Shown piece by piece: positions 43,656-51,627 of a stretch of 64,000 nt of DNA; within the stretch, counting starts at the first letter, position 1; every line of letters starts with the position of its first letter. The stretch comes from Bacteroidetes bacterium UBA1935 (GTDB lineage Bacteria; Bacteroidota; Bacteroidia; Chitinophagales; Chitinophagaceae), in contig DDFF01000016.1 in assembly GCA_002337045.1 (NCBI GenBank), positions 124,001 through 188,000 on the forward strand, given 5' to 3'. The translations under genes were made by a program, and so were the position numbers. The notes beneath the pieces were generated by a model, which ran no database searches, was not told the origin of the DNA, and saw nothing but the letters and a program-made list of their open reading frames with translations.

Positions 43656-44030
43656 TTATGCAGCCTGTGGCGGGTGGAAGATATTGACTAAAGGATTGTA
43701 ACCTTTTGGTGATGTATATATGTCAATATAGGTTATGGCTTCCTCTTGGAAGCATGGTGTGAATGTGATAGAAGCAACAGGCAGAAACTCTGCACCTTCT
43801 ACCTGCAATTGTTTTGACTGCTGATTTTGTTGCTGATTGTTTTCGGTTTTGTTCAGCTGCTTGCGCAGATAACACTTACCGTTACACTTCATCTGCGGGC
43901 GTGTTTTGTTTTCGCAAAGCTCTTTGGCAACATAGGCTTTATTGGCCTCGTACCACGCTACTATACCTAGCTTCAGCACAGACTGAAAACACAGACATAA
44001 TAGTAACGATATGGCAAAGAATTGTTTCAA
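43656..44030 (-). CDS. Cys-rich small membrane or secreted protein (CNGKCxL family)
   Basis: 124 residues from a TTG start at 44030 (TTG AAA CAA ...). The start is decided by the promoter: TTTG-N18-TACCTTTG lies at about 44066-44040, so the longer GTG-started frame would begin between the -33 and -7 elements. The N-terminal helix KQFFAISLLLCLCFQSVL is followed by LCENKTRPQMKCNGKCYLRKQL. This C-x9-C-x3-C segment is a recognisable Bacteroidota small-protein motif, likely for metal binding. A Gln-rich stretch follows. It is probably the first gene of the MbnP-type operon, 82 bases before the barrel gene. Confidence 0.7.
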   Translation of the reverse strand: MKQFFAISLLLCLCFQSVLKLGIVAWYEANKAYVAKELCENKTRPQMKCNGKCYLRKQLNKTENNQQQNQQSKQLQVEGAEFLPVASITFTPCFQEEAITYIDIYTSPKGYNPLVNIFHPPQAA

Positions 44031-44039
44031 AACCTTTGG

Positions 44040-44069
44040 CAAAGGTATGCCATTAGTAAACACAGCAAA
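44040..44069 (-). promoter_or_regulatory. Promoter of the MbnP-type operon
   Basis: On the minus strand TTTG, 18 bases, TACCTTTG (44047-44040), then nine bases to the TTG start. This is a textbook Bacteroidota TTTG/TAnnTTTG promoter. Confidence 0.65.
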
Positions 44070-44127
44070 TGAGCTTAATCATATTTTAATAGGGGTGATG
44101 TAAAATGTATTAATTACTAAATAAAAA

Positions 44128-44149
44128 AACCACCTGAATACAGGTGGTT
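44128..44149 (-). terminator. Terminator of the 44176 lipoprotein gene
   Basis: AACCACCTG-AATA-CAGGTGGTT. On the minus strand it is followed by a T7 run. Confidence 0.85.
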
Positions 44150-44175
44150 CTATTTTAAAACAAAGTTATTATTAA

Positions 44176-44619
44176 CTATGGCAGGTAATAATTGCCAAAG
44201 TTGCGTACGCTGATGTCTATATTATATGTTTGCGGGAAGGTATCTACAACCATGAAGCTGCCGTATCCATACAGGCTATCATTTGGTGTAACATACCTGA
44301 AATCGCGACCTTTTACAAAGAAGTAGTAATTACCTCTTTTCAGGCTATCGAATACAACCATAAAGTTGCCATTCTGGAACTTAATATTGCTTGAATCATC
44401 AAAGCGAGGATCCTGCATCGTGATAGCCGAATTGTAACGGATGTATACAGTTCCGGTATCTACTACTTTTTCATATTGTTTGGTAGTCACCCTTAATTGT
44501 GCCTTACCGCCTTTGCCTGCAACAGGTGCAGCAGGTGGTATTATTTCTTCATTTTTTCTGCGACAGCTAACCGCAACAATGCCTAGAAGTAAAACGAAAA
44601 GTATGTGTTTTGTACGCAT
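44176..44619 (-). CDS. Lipoprotein of the CRR-AGKGG type (147 aa)
   Basis: The ATG at 44619 gives MRTKHILFVLLLGIVAVSC, a lipoprotein signal; longer in-frame starts would remove it from the N-terminus. SCRRKNEEIIPPAAPVAGKGG and the following KAQLRVTTKQYEKVVDTGTV match the paralogue at 40948-41370. The C-terminal part is beta-rich (NYYFFVKGRDFRYVTPNDSL). It is monocistronic with its own terminator. Function is unknown. Confidence 0.7.
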   Translation of the reverse strand: MRTKHILFVLLLGIVAVSCRRKNEEIIPPAAPVAGKGGKAQLRVTTKQYEKVVDTGTVYIRYNSAITMQDPRFDDSSNIKFQNGNFMVVFDSLKRGNYYFFVKGRDFRYVTPNDSLYGYGSFMVVDTFPQTYNIDISVRNFGNYYLP

Positions 44620-44713
44620 AATGTTTAAAGATATAATTAGTTTAGGTTTTATAAAATAGTCTGCCCTAAAAAAGTTTCGTATAAATACGGAAATAATGTG
44701 AAATTTATAGAGT

Positions 44714-46102
44714 ATGAAGGTGAGATATACCATAAATATGGTTGCCGGCGCGGCGCTGCTGCTACTGTTGCAGCTGCTGTATGGCAGTGCCGTAAGGGCG
44801 CAGGGTACCATGAGGCTGGTAGCAGAGGCGGTGTATGCTAACGATTCTATCAATTATACGTTATCTGATAGTACAAGCTACGTATATAGTGGCGGGCGCA
44901 CCAGCAATATGAAGACAGGGCAACATATGTTTGATACGGCATCGCATTGGGTAACACTATCCAGGGCTCCGTATGTGCGCAATATGCAGGTATATGACGC
45001 TGTAAACAGAATAACCGGCGCTACCACACAGCTATACAAAGGCGCGGGTTGGCGCAATAGCCAGCAATTTCTATATAAATATCTGACCGGCAACCGATAT
45101 GATACCGTATGGCTGAACTACTGGGATACAACCAATGCTATATGGAATACCAGACGCATTTACAAATACAAATACGCTGCCGGGCATATAGATAGCATAT
45201 ACTGGCTAAAGCCAGCCGGCAGTAGCTGGACAATAGAAGCGGTGGATGCATATGTGTATACCGATACATTGCTAACCAAACATACACTGGATGTATGGAA
45301 CGATACCATGACCAAATGGGACAGGTGGCAGTTGGAAACCTATCACTATGACGCGATAGGGAAGGCAGATACGTATGAGCGATATACTATTGACATCCCT
45401 ACACTATCGCTAAAGCCGGAAAGAAAAGAGGTGTATGTATACGATGCCTCTAAACGACTGGCAGGTAAGTGGACATATTATTGGTTTACCATATCGCAAA
45501 GCTGGCAGGGCATCAACGAGTATTATTATAGCTACAATAGCCACGATGATATAGATGTTGAGGTGAAAAACTATTGGGATCTGTTTGCCCAGATGTGGGG
45601 GCCACTCAGCAAAACATACTACTATTACGATTTGTCTTTCAACATTACCGATATTATAGAAAAGCAGTTTGACTATCCGATATTTAAAAACTATGCCACT
45701 ACCAGCTGGTTGTATAACAGCAGCGGGTTGCCAACCATAAAGCGCGATTATGTGTGGAGTGACTTGTGGAGTACCTGGCTGCCAGAAAAGAGCAACAATA
45801 GCCAGATATTATACTACTACGAAAAGTATAATAATGTAGCTGCATCGCCTGCAGCAGATTTGGCAGATGTATATCCCAACCCCGCAACAGGTAGTGTAAA
45901 CCTGCGGCTGCACAACAAACCCGAAAAACCAGTGGTAATATACATGCACGATATGCAGGGCAGGCTGGTGCGCATGTGGCAGGAAAATGCCGGGTATAAC
46001 TATACGCTGCAATTGCAAGGGTTGCAAAACGGACAGTATTTACTAAGGGTAGCCAGTGGTAGTGAAGAAATGACAAAACTGTTAATCATTGCCAATCAAT
46101 AA
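44714..46102 (+). CDS. T9SS-secreted Tyr-rich repeat protein (462 aa)
   Basis: The signal peptide (1-29) ends AVRAQ. The passenger is very rich in Tyr and Trp and contains loosely repeated strands of the form Y-x-Y-(D/N)-x-(x)-G (YKYKYAAGHIDSIY, YHYDAIGKADTYERY, YVYDASKRLAGKW, YYYSYNSHDDIDVEV). They resemble YD/RHS-like repeats. The C-terminus DVYPNPATGSVNLRL ... GLQNGQYLLRVASG is a T9SS type A tail. It is paralogous to the protein at 46741-48147. It is extracellular and of unknown role, and divergent from the lipoprotein gene. Confidence 0.82.
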   Translation: MKVRYTINMVAGAALLLLLQLLYGSAVRAQGTMRLVAEAVYANDSINYTLSDSTSYVYSGGRTSNMKTGQHMFDTASHWVTLSRAPYVRNMQVYDAVNRITGATTQLYKGAGWRNSQQFLYKYLTGNRYDTVWLNYWDTTNAIWNTRRIYKYKYAAGHIDSIYWLKPAGSSWTIEAVDAYVYTDTLLTKHTLDVWNDTMTKWDRWQLETYHYDAIGKADTYERYTIDIPTLSLKPERKEVYVYDASKRLAGKWTYYWFTISQSWQGINEYYYSYNSHDDIDVEVKNYWDLFAQMWGPLSKTYYYYDLSFNITDIIEKQFDYPIFKNYATTSWLYNSSGLPTIKRDYVWSDLWSTWLPEKSNNSQILYYYEKYNNVAASPAADLADVYPNPATGSVNLRLHNKPEKPVVIYMHDMQGRLVRMWQENAGYNYTLQLQGLQNGQYLLRVASGSEEMTKLLIIANQ

Positions 46103-46105
46103 AAT

Positions 46106-46113
46106 GTACATTT
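46106..46113 (+). promoter_or_regulatory. -7 promoter element of the 46127 lipoprotein gene (TACATTTG)
   Basis: A perfect TAnnTTTG element 13 bases upstream of the chosen ATG. It overlaps the alternative TTG start, which it rules out. Confidence 0.55.
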
Positions 46114-46126
46114 GCGCCATTCAAAA

Positions 46127-46627
46127 ATGAAGATGACAGGTAGATTAATTAATGCGTTGCTGATAGTTGCATGTACGCTGGCATTGCCTTCTTGTTGCAA
46201 GAAAAGGACATTTTGCAGTAACGAACAACTGAAAATTGCTTTTACAGGTTTTGACAGAAGCAGTATACGTACTGTAATACTGAAGCGATATACAACGGGC
46301 GATAAGGAAAAAATAAAAGCGCTCGACTCGGCACAGTTGGTAAATAATACCCCAGTAAACCCGGTTGCAGGCAAGCCCGATACATCTTGGCTGAGCAATT
46401 ATACCATAACATCAGGTAGCCTGCAAGGCATTTCTTATGGCAATGACTGGGTGGTGTTTTTGCCAGCTATAAACAGGACTATTCGTTTTACAGATATATA
46501 CGAAGCAGATAATCGTTATGTAAAAGTGAAGTGTGGCGATAATGATACTAAATGCGTAAACAGTATTAAGTCTTATGCCATAGAGGGCTTTTGGGTAGAA
46601 AGTAATACTGCATATATTAAAAAGTAA
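46127..46627 (+). CDS. Lipoprotein of unknown function (166 aa)
   Basis: The start MKMTGRLINALLIVACTLAL leads to a lipobox LPSC followed by a second Cys (CCKKRTFC). The mature part is beta-rich (KIAFTGFDRSSIRTVILKRY ... VKVKCGDNDTKCVNSIKSYA) with another Cys pair. No family is recognised. It has its own promoter element and a hairpin terminator. Confidence 0.7.
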   Translation: MKMTGRLINALLIVACTLALPSCCKKRTFCSNEQLKIAFTGFDRSSIRTVILKRYTTGDKEKIKALDSAQLVNNTPVNPVAGKPDTSWLSNYTITSGSLQGISYGNDWVVFLPAINRTIRFTDIYEADNRYVKVKCGDNDTKCVNSIKSYAIEGFWVESNTAYIKK

Positions 46628-46648
46628 ATATTATTGCTATGGTTGTAT

Positions 46649-46675
46649 AATGCCCTGTGCACAGCACAGGGCATT
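46649..46675 (+). terminator. Terminator after the 46127 lipoprotein gene
   Basis: AATGCCCTGTGC-ACA-GCACAGGGCATT: a 12-bp stem followed by ATTTTTTT. Confidence 0.9.
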
Positions 46676-46740
46676 ATTTTTTTCCCAACCTTTTCTTTTT
46701 ATAGGTAGTCTATTATTACTGTAACCTAAAAACTAAATGT

Positions 46741-48147
46741 ATGAAATTTAAAATCCTACCCTTATTATTGGCATCGTCTATTGGGTTTAGTTCTTTGGCA
46801 CAATCACCCGCGCGGTTGTCTGCATTCAGCGTAAAAGTGCAAAATAGTAGTACTACCACATTGTTAGATACAGTAAAGTATTCATACTTCTCAACACATG
46901 GTGGTGTGCCGTTTGTTGATGCTTTTTTCATTAAACAGTATTTTGCAGATTATGTACTTAACAAGCCAATTAATTACCGGGGTATCGTAAACATCGCTAA
47001 TCTCGAGTTTTCTCATGCTCAAAACCATAAGGCAAATACATTGCAAGGTACAGTGCCGTTTTATAAAGAAATAAAAACGTATACATCGGCAGGCTTACTG
47101 GGCAAGCACGAACAGTTTGTAGATACTAATTTTTACTGGTATCAACCTTTGCAGCCTGGTACAAGAAAGCTGGTAACTAACTACGCCTACAACACATCCG
47201 GCAATTTGTTGACAAGGCAGGTTGTTTATGAAGATATAGCAGGCTCTCCAATCTTAATAGATATGGATAGCTTTGCATACAATACAAGCGGTAGTCTTGT
47301 GCATATATATAAGTACAAGGGTGGCAGCCTTGCAAGTATTACCGATTTGTTTTTTACAGCCAATGTGTTGGATAGTGTGTATGACACTTACTCCAAACGC
47401 TATTATACGTACAGCGGAACTAAACTGGTCAGTTTTAGGGAGCAATTCAATTCTATGAGTTATGGCTATAGAAATGATACTAAATACAATATTGCCGGTT
47501 TGCCAACACAAGACTCTACAACAGTTATAAATAATGGTATTCCAAGCCCTTTGTCTAAGTATACGTATCATTATAATACTAATGGAGATCTAGTTCTATC
47601 AGACTATTGGCCGTACACGGGTGGTATGCCTGATACACTTACAAGCCGTATGTGTTTCTATATGAATTATGATGCCAATCACAACATGTTGTCTTTGCAT
47701 GTAAGATCTACAGGAGGGCTGGATACTCAATACCATGACAGGCACGAGTTTACCTATAATAGCCTGAATCTGGTTGAAAAATATGTACAGAAAAAGTGGG
47801 ATAGTGCCAGCGCATCCTGGGTTGCTCCATCGGTAGATACACAACGTTATTACTACTATTCAAACATAGCAGGTGTAGATAAGTCTCCTGTTCAGCAATT
47901 GCAAAGTACTATATACCCTGTGCCTGCAACAGCTATGCTGAATATAGACATCAGCAATGGTAAAGAAAATGAAACAGCTTTCGAAGTGTATAACACAAGC
48001 GGACAAATGGTAAGGCGTATGGTGATAAAAACAACTGCTAATGGCAAATACACAATACCGGTGGCAGATTTAAGTGCAGGTACATACATACTGCATAGCA
48101 AAAATGGAGCGCTTGAAAATGTGAAGCAGTTTGCAGTGATACATTAG
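46741..48147 (+). CDS. T9SS-secreted Tyr-rich repeat protein (468 aa), paralogue of 44714
   Basis: The signal peptide ends SSLAQ. The passenger has repeated Y-x-Y-N-(T/A)-x-G strands (YAYNTSGNLLTRQVVYED, FAYNTSGSLVHIYKY, KYNIAGLPTQDSTT, YHYNTNGDLVLSDY, FTYNSLNLVEKYVQ), a YD/RHS-like pattern. The end is IYPVPATAMLNIDISN ... LSAGTYILHSKNG, a T9SS type A tail (YPNP here is YPVP). It shares overall layout and the late YYYYSNIAG/YYYEKYNNV region with the 44714 gene. It is expected outside the cell. Confidence 0.82.
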   Translation: MKFKILPLLLASSIGFSSLAQSPARLSAFSVKVQNSSTTTLLDTVKYSYFSTHGGVPFVDAFFIKQYFADYVLNKPINYRGIVNIANLEFSHAQNHKANTLQGTVPFYKEIKTYTSAGLLGKHEQFVDTNFYWYQPLQPGTRKLVTNYAYNTSGNLLTRQVVYEDIAGSPILIDMDSFAYNTSGSLVHIYKYKGGSLASITDLFFTANVLDSVYDTYSKRYYTYSGTKLVSFREQFNSMSYGYRNDTKYNIAGLPTQDSTTVINNGIPSPLSKYTYHYNTNGDLVLSDYWPYTGGMPDTLTSRMCFYMNYDANHNMLSLHVRSTGGLDTQYHDRHEFTYNSLNLVEKYVQKKWDSASASWVAPSVDTQRYYYYSNIAGVDKSPVQQLQSTIYPVPATAMLNIDISNGKENETAFEVYNTSGQMVRRMVIKTTANGKYTIPVADLSAGTYILHSKNGALENVKQFAVIH

Positions 48148-48180
48148 GAACACCGTTTTTAAATATTGAGTGTAAAAGAA

Positions 48181-48206
48181 AATCCCCCGATAAGCATCGG
48201 GGGATT
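48181..48206 (+). terminator. Terminator of the 46741 gene
   Basis: AATCCCCCGAT-AAGC-ATCGGGGGATT, followed by TTTTT. Confidence 0.9.
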
Positions 48207-48286
48207 TTTTGTGACATGTGTTGTTATCGTGCAATAACTACAAATGGCTCTCTCACTTATTATGATTTAAACAAACAAACAGGATG

Positions 48287-48442
48287 CTATACGCCCAGTT
48301 GACGAGCATCTTTCATAGATGCTATCGCAATTCTTTTTTCTATACGTTTTGTTTTTTGCTTTTGCAGAAATACCATCACAAAGGCAAAGCCCAGATAGCA
48401 GCGAAGCAGCAGGCCGATTGGAATAAGTAATAGCGATTTCAT
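48287..48442 (-). CDS. Small one-helix membrane protein (51 aa)
   Basis: From ATG 48442: MKSLLLIPIGLLLRCYLGFA, then FVMVFLQKQKTKRIEKRIAI and a short polar tail. One hydrophobic helix with a strongly basic cytosolic side. The leader upstream (48443-48532) is A/C-rich with CAAACAAA repeats, like that of the 20-residue peptide before it. With no terminator between them, both probably come from promoter cassette C. Function is unknown. Confidence 0.55.
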   Translation of the reverse strand: MKSLLLIPIGLLLRCYLGFAFVMVFLQKQKTKRIEKRIAIASMKDARQLGV

Positions 48443-48532
48443 TTTCTGTTTGTTTTGATGTTTGATAATGTGTTTGTTTTGTTTGTTCCCTTTTTCAGGT
48501 GTTTTTTAGTTTTTGTTTTGTGTTCACTTTGC

Positions 48533-48595
48533 TTAGATGTTTACTGCAGCTACTATGCAACCCAGTATAGCGATGAACATTGTAATCTTTTGCAT
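48533..48595 (-). CDS. Tiny hydrophobic peptide (20 aa), homologue of the 506 peptide
   Basis: The frame ATG 48595 to TAA 48533 encodes MQKITMFIAILGCIVAAVNI. Residues 3-19 align without gaps to the C-terminus of the peptide at 506-604 (KIMLFVSIVTCVVLAVN) and to the signal peptide of the protein at 3578 (KIVLFAAILSCITVAVK). The Cys and the AV pair are invariant. It is preceded by an A/C-rich leader and by promoter cassette C. No passenger follows. The conservation of promoter, leader and frame supports a real, translated microprotein. Confidence 0.55.
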   Translation of the reverse strand: MQKITMFIAILGCIVAAVNI

Positions 48596-48664
48596 TGTGT
48601 GTGTTTTTTAAAGTTTGTTTTAAAAGGCTGTGTTTTTTGTTTTGTTTGTCTTCGTTTGTTTCCG

Positions 48665-48770
48665 TTTGACAATGCAAATATGCAACCACAAACAAGGGGT
48701 TGCCAAAAAAAGCGGGGCACTTAACCGGTCGTTTAGAAGCGGTTAACGACTTGCTTTGTTAAGCGTTAAC
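48665..48770 (-). promoter_or_regulatory. Promoter cassette C: GTTAAC boxes plus promoter
   Basis: On the minus strand, boxes start at 48770 (GTTAAC), 48747 (GTTAAC) and 48725 (GTTAAG), the last two 22 bp apart. It is 18 bp to TTTG (48707-48704), 21 bases, CATATTTG (48682-48675), six bases and CAAA (48668-48665). All spacings equal those of cassettes A and B. It lies directly downstream of the LytTR regulator gene and its terminator. Confidence 0.75.
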
Positions 48771-48788
48771 CAACCATTAAGAAATAAA

Positions 48789-48812
48789 AAAGCACAGCGG
48801 GGGCTGTGCTTT
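48789..48812 (-). terminator. Terminator of the LytTR regulator gene
   Basis: AAAGCACAGC, a short G-rich loop, GCTGTGCTTT. On the minus strand it is followed by TTTTTATTTC. It separates the regulator from cassette C. Confidence 0.85.
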
Positions 48813-48856
48813 TCGGGGGAAGGCTTTCGTGGTAATAGTTTCAGGGGGCTGTCTGC

Positions 48857-49588
48857 TTATGTTATATTCAATGATTTGAACAGGGCTTCTTTTCTATTGG
48901 GCGATATATTAATGCATTCTCCATCCTGCATTATTACATAGCCGCCTTTGCCTTTTACATACTTGCGTATTTTATTGATGTTGATGATGTGCGACTGGTG
49001 TACTCTTACAAAACCATGTAGTGTTAGCGTTTCTTCATAGTGCTTCAGCGTATGGCTGATGGTTACTTTACTGCCATCATCCAGAAAGAAGTTGGTATAG
49101 TTGTTACTGGCCTCCAGGCGGATGATGTGTTGGGGCTGTACAAACTGTATTTCGTTCAGGTTACTGAGGGCTATTGTCTGCAATTGATTGATGTGGTTCA
49201 TTTTATGCATCTGTTGCTTCAGCCATTGCAATTGCAGTGCTTTGCTTACAGCATTCGTTACATCTTTGATATCTGCATGGTAATGCAGGCAATCAATAGC
49301 CAGTTCGGGTACCTGATTTAGCGTGTATTGTTGTTCTGGGGCAGTGAAGATGATGTTACAGTCCAGAGCGGACAGTTTTGTCAGTAGCCTGCTGTCATTG
49401 TCCTGGAAGTCCATTTCCATAAATGCCAGCCCCGGGCTGGTGCGCGATACAAGCTTCTCCGCCTCTGCAGCCGAGAATGCAATGCCACTAACTGCCACCT
49501 GCGGGCAGTGTGCAGATAAAATGGTGTGTAAACGCCCTGCTTCGGGTCGTCTGTTTCCTACGATGATTGTTTTTATGGCTTCTCTCAT
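48857..49588 (-). CDS. LytTR-type regulator with degenerate receiver domain
   Basis: 243 residues from ATG 49588; an in-frame GTG at 49633 lies in a small hairpin and is less likely. The C-terminal LytTR domain (about 145-243) is well kept: IQFVQPQHIIRLEASNNYTN, GSKVTISHTLKHYEETL, FVRVHQSHIININKIRKYVK and GGYVIMQDGECINISPNRKE. The N-terminal receiver fold has lost its active site. The acidic pair is replaced by GNR (11-13), the phosphoacceptor Asp by E58 (LAFMEMDF), and the Lys by Tyr103 (CLHYHAD). It probably binds DNA independently of phosphorylation; Glu may mimic the phosphorylated state. No LytS/YehU-type kinase is adjacent. Confidence 0.88.
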   Translation of the reverse strand: MREAIKTIIVGNRRPEAGRLHTILSAHCPQVAVSGIAFSAAEAEKLVSRTSPGLAFMEMDFQDNDSRLLTKLSALDCNIIFTAPEQQYTLNQVPELAIDCLHYHADIKDVTNAVSKALQLQWLKQQMHKMNHINQLQTIALSNLNEIQFVQPQHIIRLEASNNYTNFFLDDGSKVTISHTLKHYEETLTLHGFVRVHQSHIININKIRKYVKGKGGYVIMQDGECINISPNRKEALFKSLNIT

Positions 49589-49788
49589 ATCTGATATATT
49601 AGGCTTTGTAATGGGTACGTCATGGTGAGCCACGTTTGTGGCTATCAGTTACACATAAGAAGAAAGAGATTTGTTTCATGGTATAATGGTGTTGACTAAA
49701 AAAGCGGAAGGGGGAGTTGCCGCGACTTTATGTAAAATAGGATGTTTGTACTGAATGTCAATGAATCAACATGCCATTAACAAAAAAA

Positions 49789-49804
49789 CCAGTGTAAACA
49801 CTGG
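49789..49804. terminator. Terminator of the 49834 T9SS gene
   Basis: CCAGTG-TAAA-CACTGG with A7 before and T6 after, so it works in both directions. Confidence 0.8.
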
Positions 49805-49833
49805 CTTTTTTGTAGTAGTGAGATAATTCTCTT

Positions 49834-51519
49834 TTATTCTTTTATAAATGTTGCCTTGTCTGAAATACCTTGTGTATTTACTGCCTTCAGCATATAGGTA
49901 CCTGCAGGAAGCGAGGCAATATTGATAGATGTTGCAATGCTGCTTACAGTCTGGCTTATTACTTCTTTGCCTGTCATATCATATATTTTCAGCACACCTT
50001 TGCCAAATGTATTGCTTACAGATACATTGAGCGTATTGTTTGCAGGGTTTGGATACAGACCTATGTTTTTGCCTTCCGGTATTTTAGCTACAGATGTAGT
50101 GCCGTTTTTAGGCTGGCCGCAAACATAGTATTCCTTGTACTCCATTTTGAAGTCAATAATCTTATCGTCTTTTTGTTTGAATGGCGCATCTTTTAATGGG
50201 CATTTAAAAATTTCATACGGTGTTTTATATTCTGGCATGTAGATGTCGTCTTTACAGTCTCTACCTGTATTGTTTTGTACAATGAATGTAGCTTCTGTGC
50301 CCGGAAAATAATTACCTGCGTATGCCGGAATGCCTGCATTGTTATTGAACACGATAGAATGGCCAACAGATGCATCGCCGTCAGATTGTACGTTGTACCT
50401 GATAAGATTGCCACTGTAGTCTGTTTCTATGTACATTTCTCCACTAATGGTAGCATCGCGGCCCGTTACGCAGAATCTGTCACCTACTGGCACAATACTA
50501 TTGCCCCATGAAACATCGCCGTAGTTGTTGTAAGAATATACTCTCAGGAAGTTAACAGCCATACTGATAGGGTCCAGCTTCATAACCATAGCCTGAGAGC
50601 CTGTTTGGCAAGGAGCACCGCCCCAACCTGTTATGGCAACATCACCATCGTACGCATCGTTGATGCCACGGCCTACCAGTACATAGCCCCAATTTTCGTT
50701 GTCTATTACATTGCTGGCAATCTGGTTGCCTGCATTATCTACAACTGTTACGATAGTGCCGCCCCACACTTCGCCAAAAGTATTGTCTACACCTACTAGT
50801 GCATAGTAGTCCTTATAGCGTGTTACTTCGTAGTAATTGCCCGGCATTACAATTGTTGGATCCCAGTAGGCAGGTGGCTGTGCATAGCGTGCCCATTGCA
50901 GATTACCGCCAGCATCTGTGCCAATAATTGCAGCATAATTGCCCATTTCATGGCCGCATGCAATGAAGCCGCCATCGTTTCTTTCAATCACACTGTTCAG
51001 CATGCCGTAGTTCATATTCGGGTCAAAGTATCTTTTGTACCATTGCACATTACCGTGCCCATCGGTTTTCAAGAGAAACAGATGATCGTATGTTGGGCCG
51101 GGACAGCCGGATGTTTCAGGGTCTACGCGCACACGGCCGCAAACAATGTAGCCGCCATCTTTAGTGGTTTTGGCATCGCCCGTAGTAAAGTAGGTAGCCA
51201 GATGAGGGCAGCTACCGTCTTGTACCGCTGTTACCTCATCTGCAGTTGCATAGGTTTTGAACCACTGTGTATTCAGTGCATTGTCCAGTATCTGCAACTG
51301 AATTTTAGAGAGGTTGCCACCAAAAGCTGCCATGTTTGACATGCCTGCAATAGTAGACGGGTATGTATTGCCCGAAAGCGCATACACGTCTGCCTGCGAG
51401 TTGTAGTCGAGATTGCTGTTCTCTGCATTGTCAATGTGTTTCACGGAGTTTTGTGCAAATGCAGGTAGCACAGAACCACACAGCATTGCTGCTGTGATGC
51501 TAAGGATTAATTTTTTCAT
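49834..51519 (-). CDS. T9SS-secreted protein (561 aa)
   Basis: The ATG at 51519 gives the signal peptide MKKLILSITAAMLCGSVLPA (ending FAQ); longer in-frame starts would lie inside the upstream terminator. The passenger has repeated domains that compare events with summaries (GGYIVCGRVRVDPETSGCPG, DGGFIACGHEMGN, GDVAITGWGGAPC, GDRFCVTGRDATI). This is a propeller-like pattern common in Bacteroidota T9SS proteins. The tail is IGLYPNPANNTLNVSV ... LPAGTYMLKAV, type A. It is extracellular and of unknown ligand. Confidence 0.82.
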   Translation of the reverse strand: MKKLILSITAAMLCGSVLPAFAQNSVKHIDNAENSNLDYNSQADVYALSGNTYPSTIAGMSNMAAFGGNLSKIQLQILDNALNTQWFKTYATADEVTAVQDGSCPHLATYFTTGDAKTTKDGGYIVCGRVRVDPETSGCPGPTYDHLFLLKTDGHGNVQWYKRYFDPNMNYGMLNSVIERNDGGFIACGHEMGNYAAIIGTDAGGNLQWARYAQPPAYWDPTIVMPGNYYEVTRYKDYYALVGVDNTFGEVWGGTIVTVVDNAGNQIASNVIDNENWGYVLVGRGINDAYDGDVAITGWGGAPCQTGSQAMVMKLDPISMAVNFLRVYSYNNYGDVSWGNSIVPVGDRFCVTGRDATISGEMYIETDYSGNLIRYNVQSDGDASVGHSIVFNNNAGIPAYAGNYFPGTEATFIVQNNTGRDCKDDIYMPEYKTPYEIFKCPLKDAPFKQKDDKIIDFKMEYKEYYVCGQPKNGTTSVAKIPEGKNIGLYPNPANNTLNVSVSNTFGKGVLKIYDMTGKEVISQTVSSIATSINIASLPAGTYMLKAVNTQGISDKATFIKE

Positions 51520-51566
51520 AAGCTCGATGATTTTGTACTGCCAATATCGCGCATAGCCATATAGCA

Positions 51567-51596
51567 AGAAAGGTGGTTTTAGTAAACCACCTTTCT
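51567..51596 (-). terminator. Terminator of the 51628 TonB receptor gene
   Basis: AGAAAGGTGGTTT-TAGT-AAACCACCTTTCT: a perfect 13-bp stem just after the receptor stop codon. Confidence 0.85.
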
Positions 51597-51627
51597 GCAT
51601 GAGTATTTATGTATATAGTTTTAGTAT

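Noticed and set aside
43580..43660. Inverted repeat ATAAACTAT/ATAGTTTAT between two operon genes
   Set aside because: A 9-bp A/T-rich pair about 65 bases apart; too weak to call a terminator or operator.
48455..48724. 89-codon plus-strand frame rich in Cys and Phe
   Set aside because: It is the complement of A/C-rich leaders and cassette C; its composition is that of a shadow frame and the minus strand explains the region.
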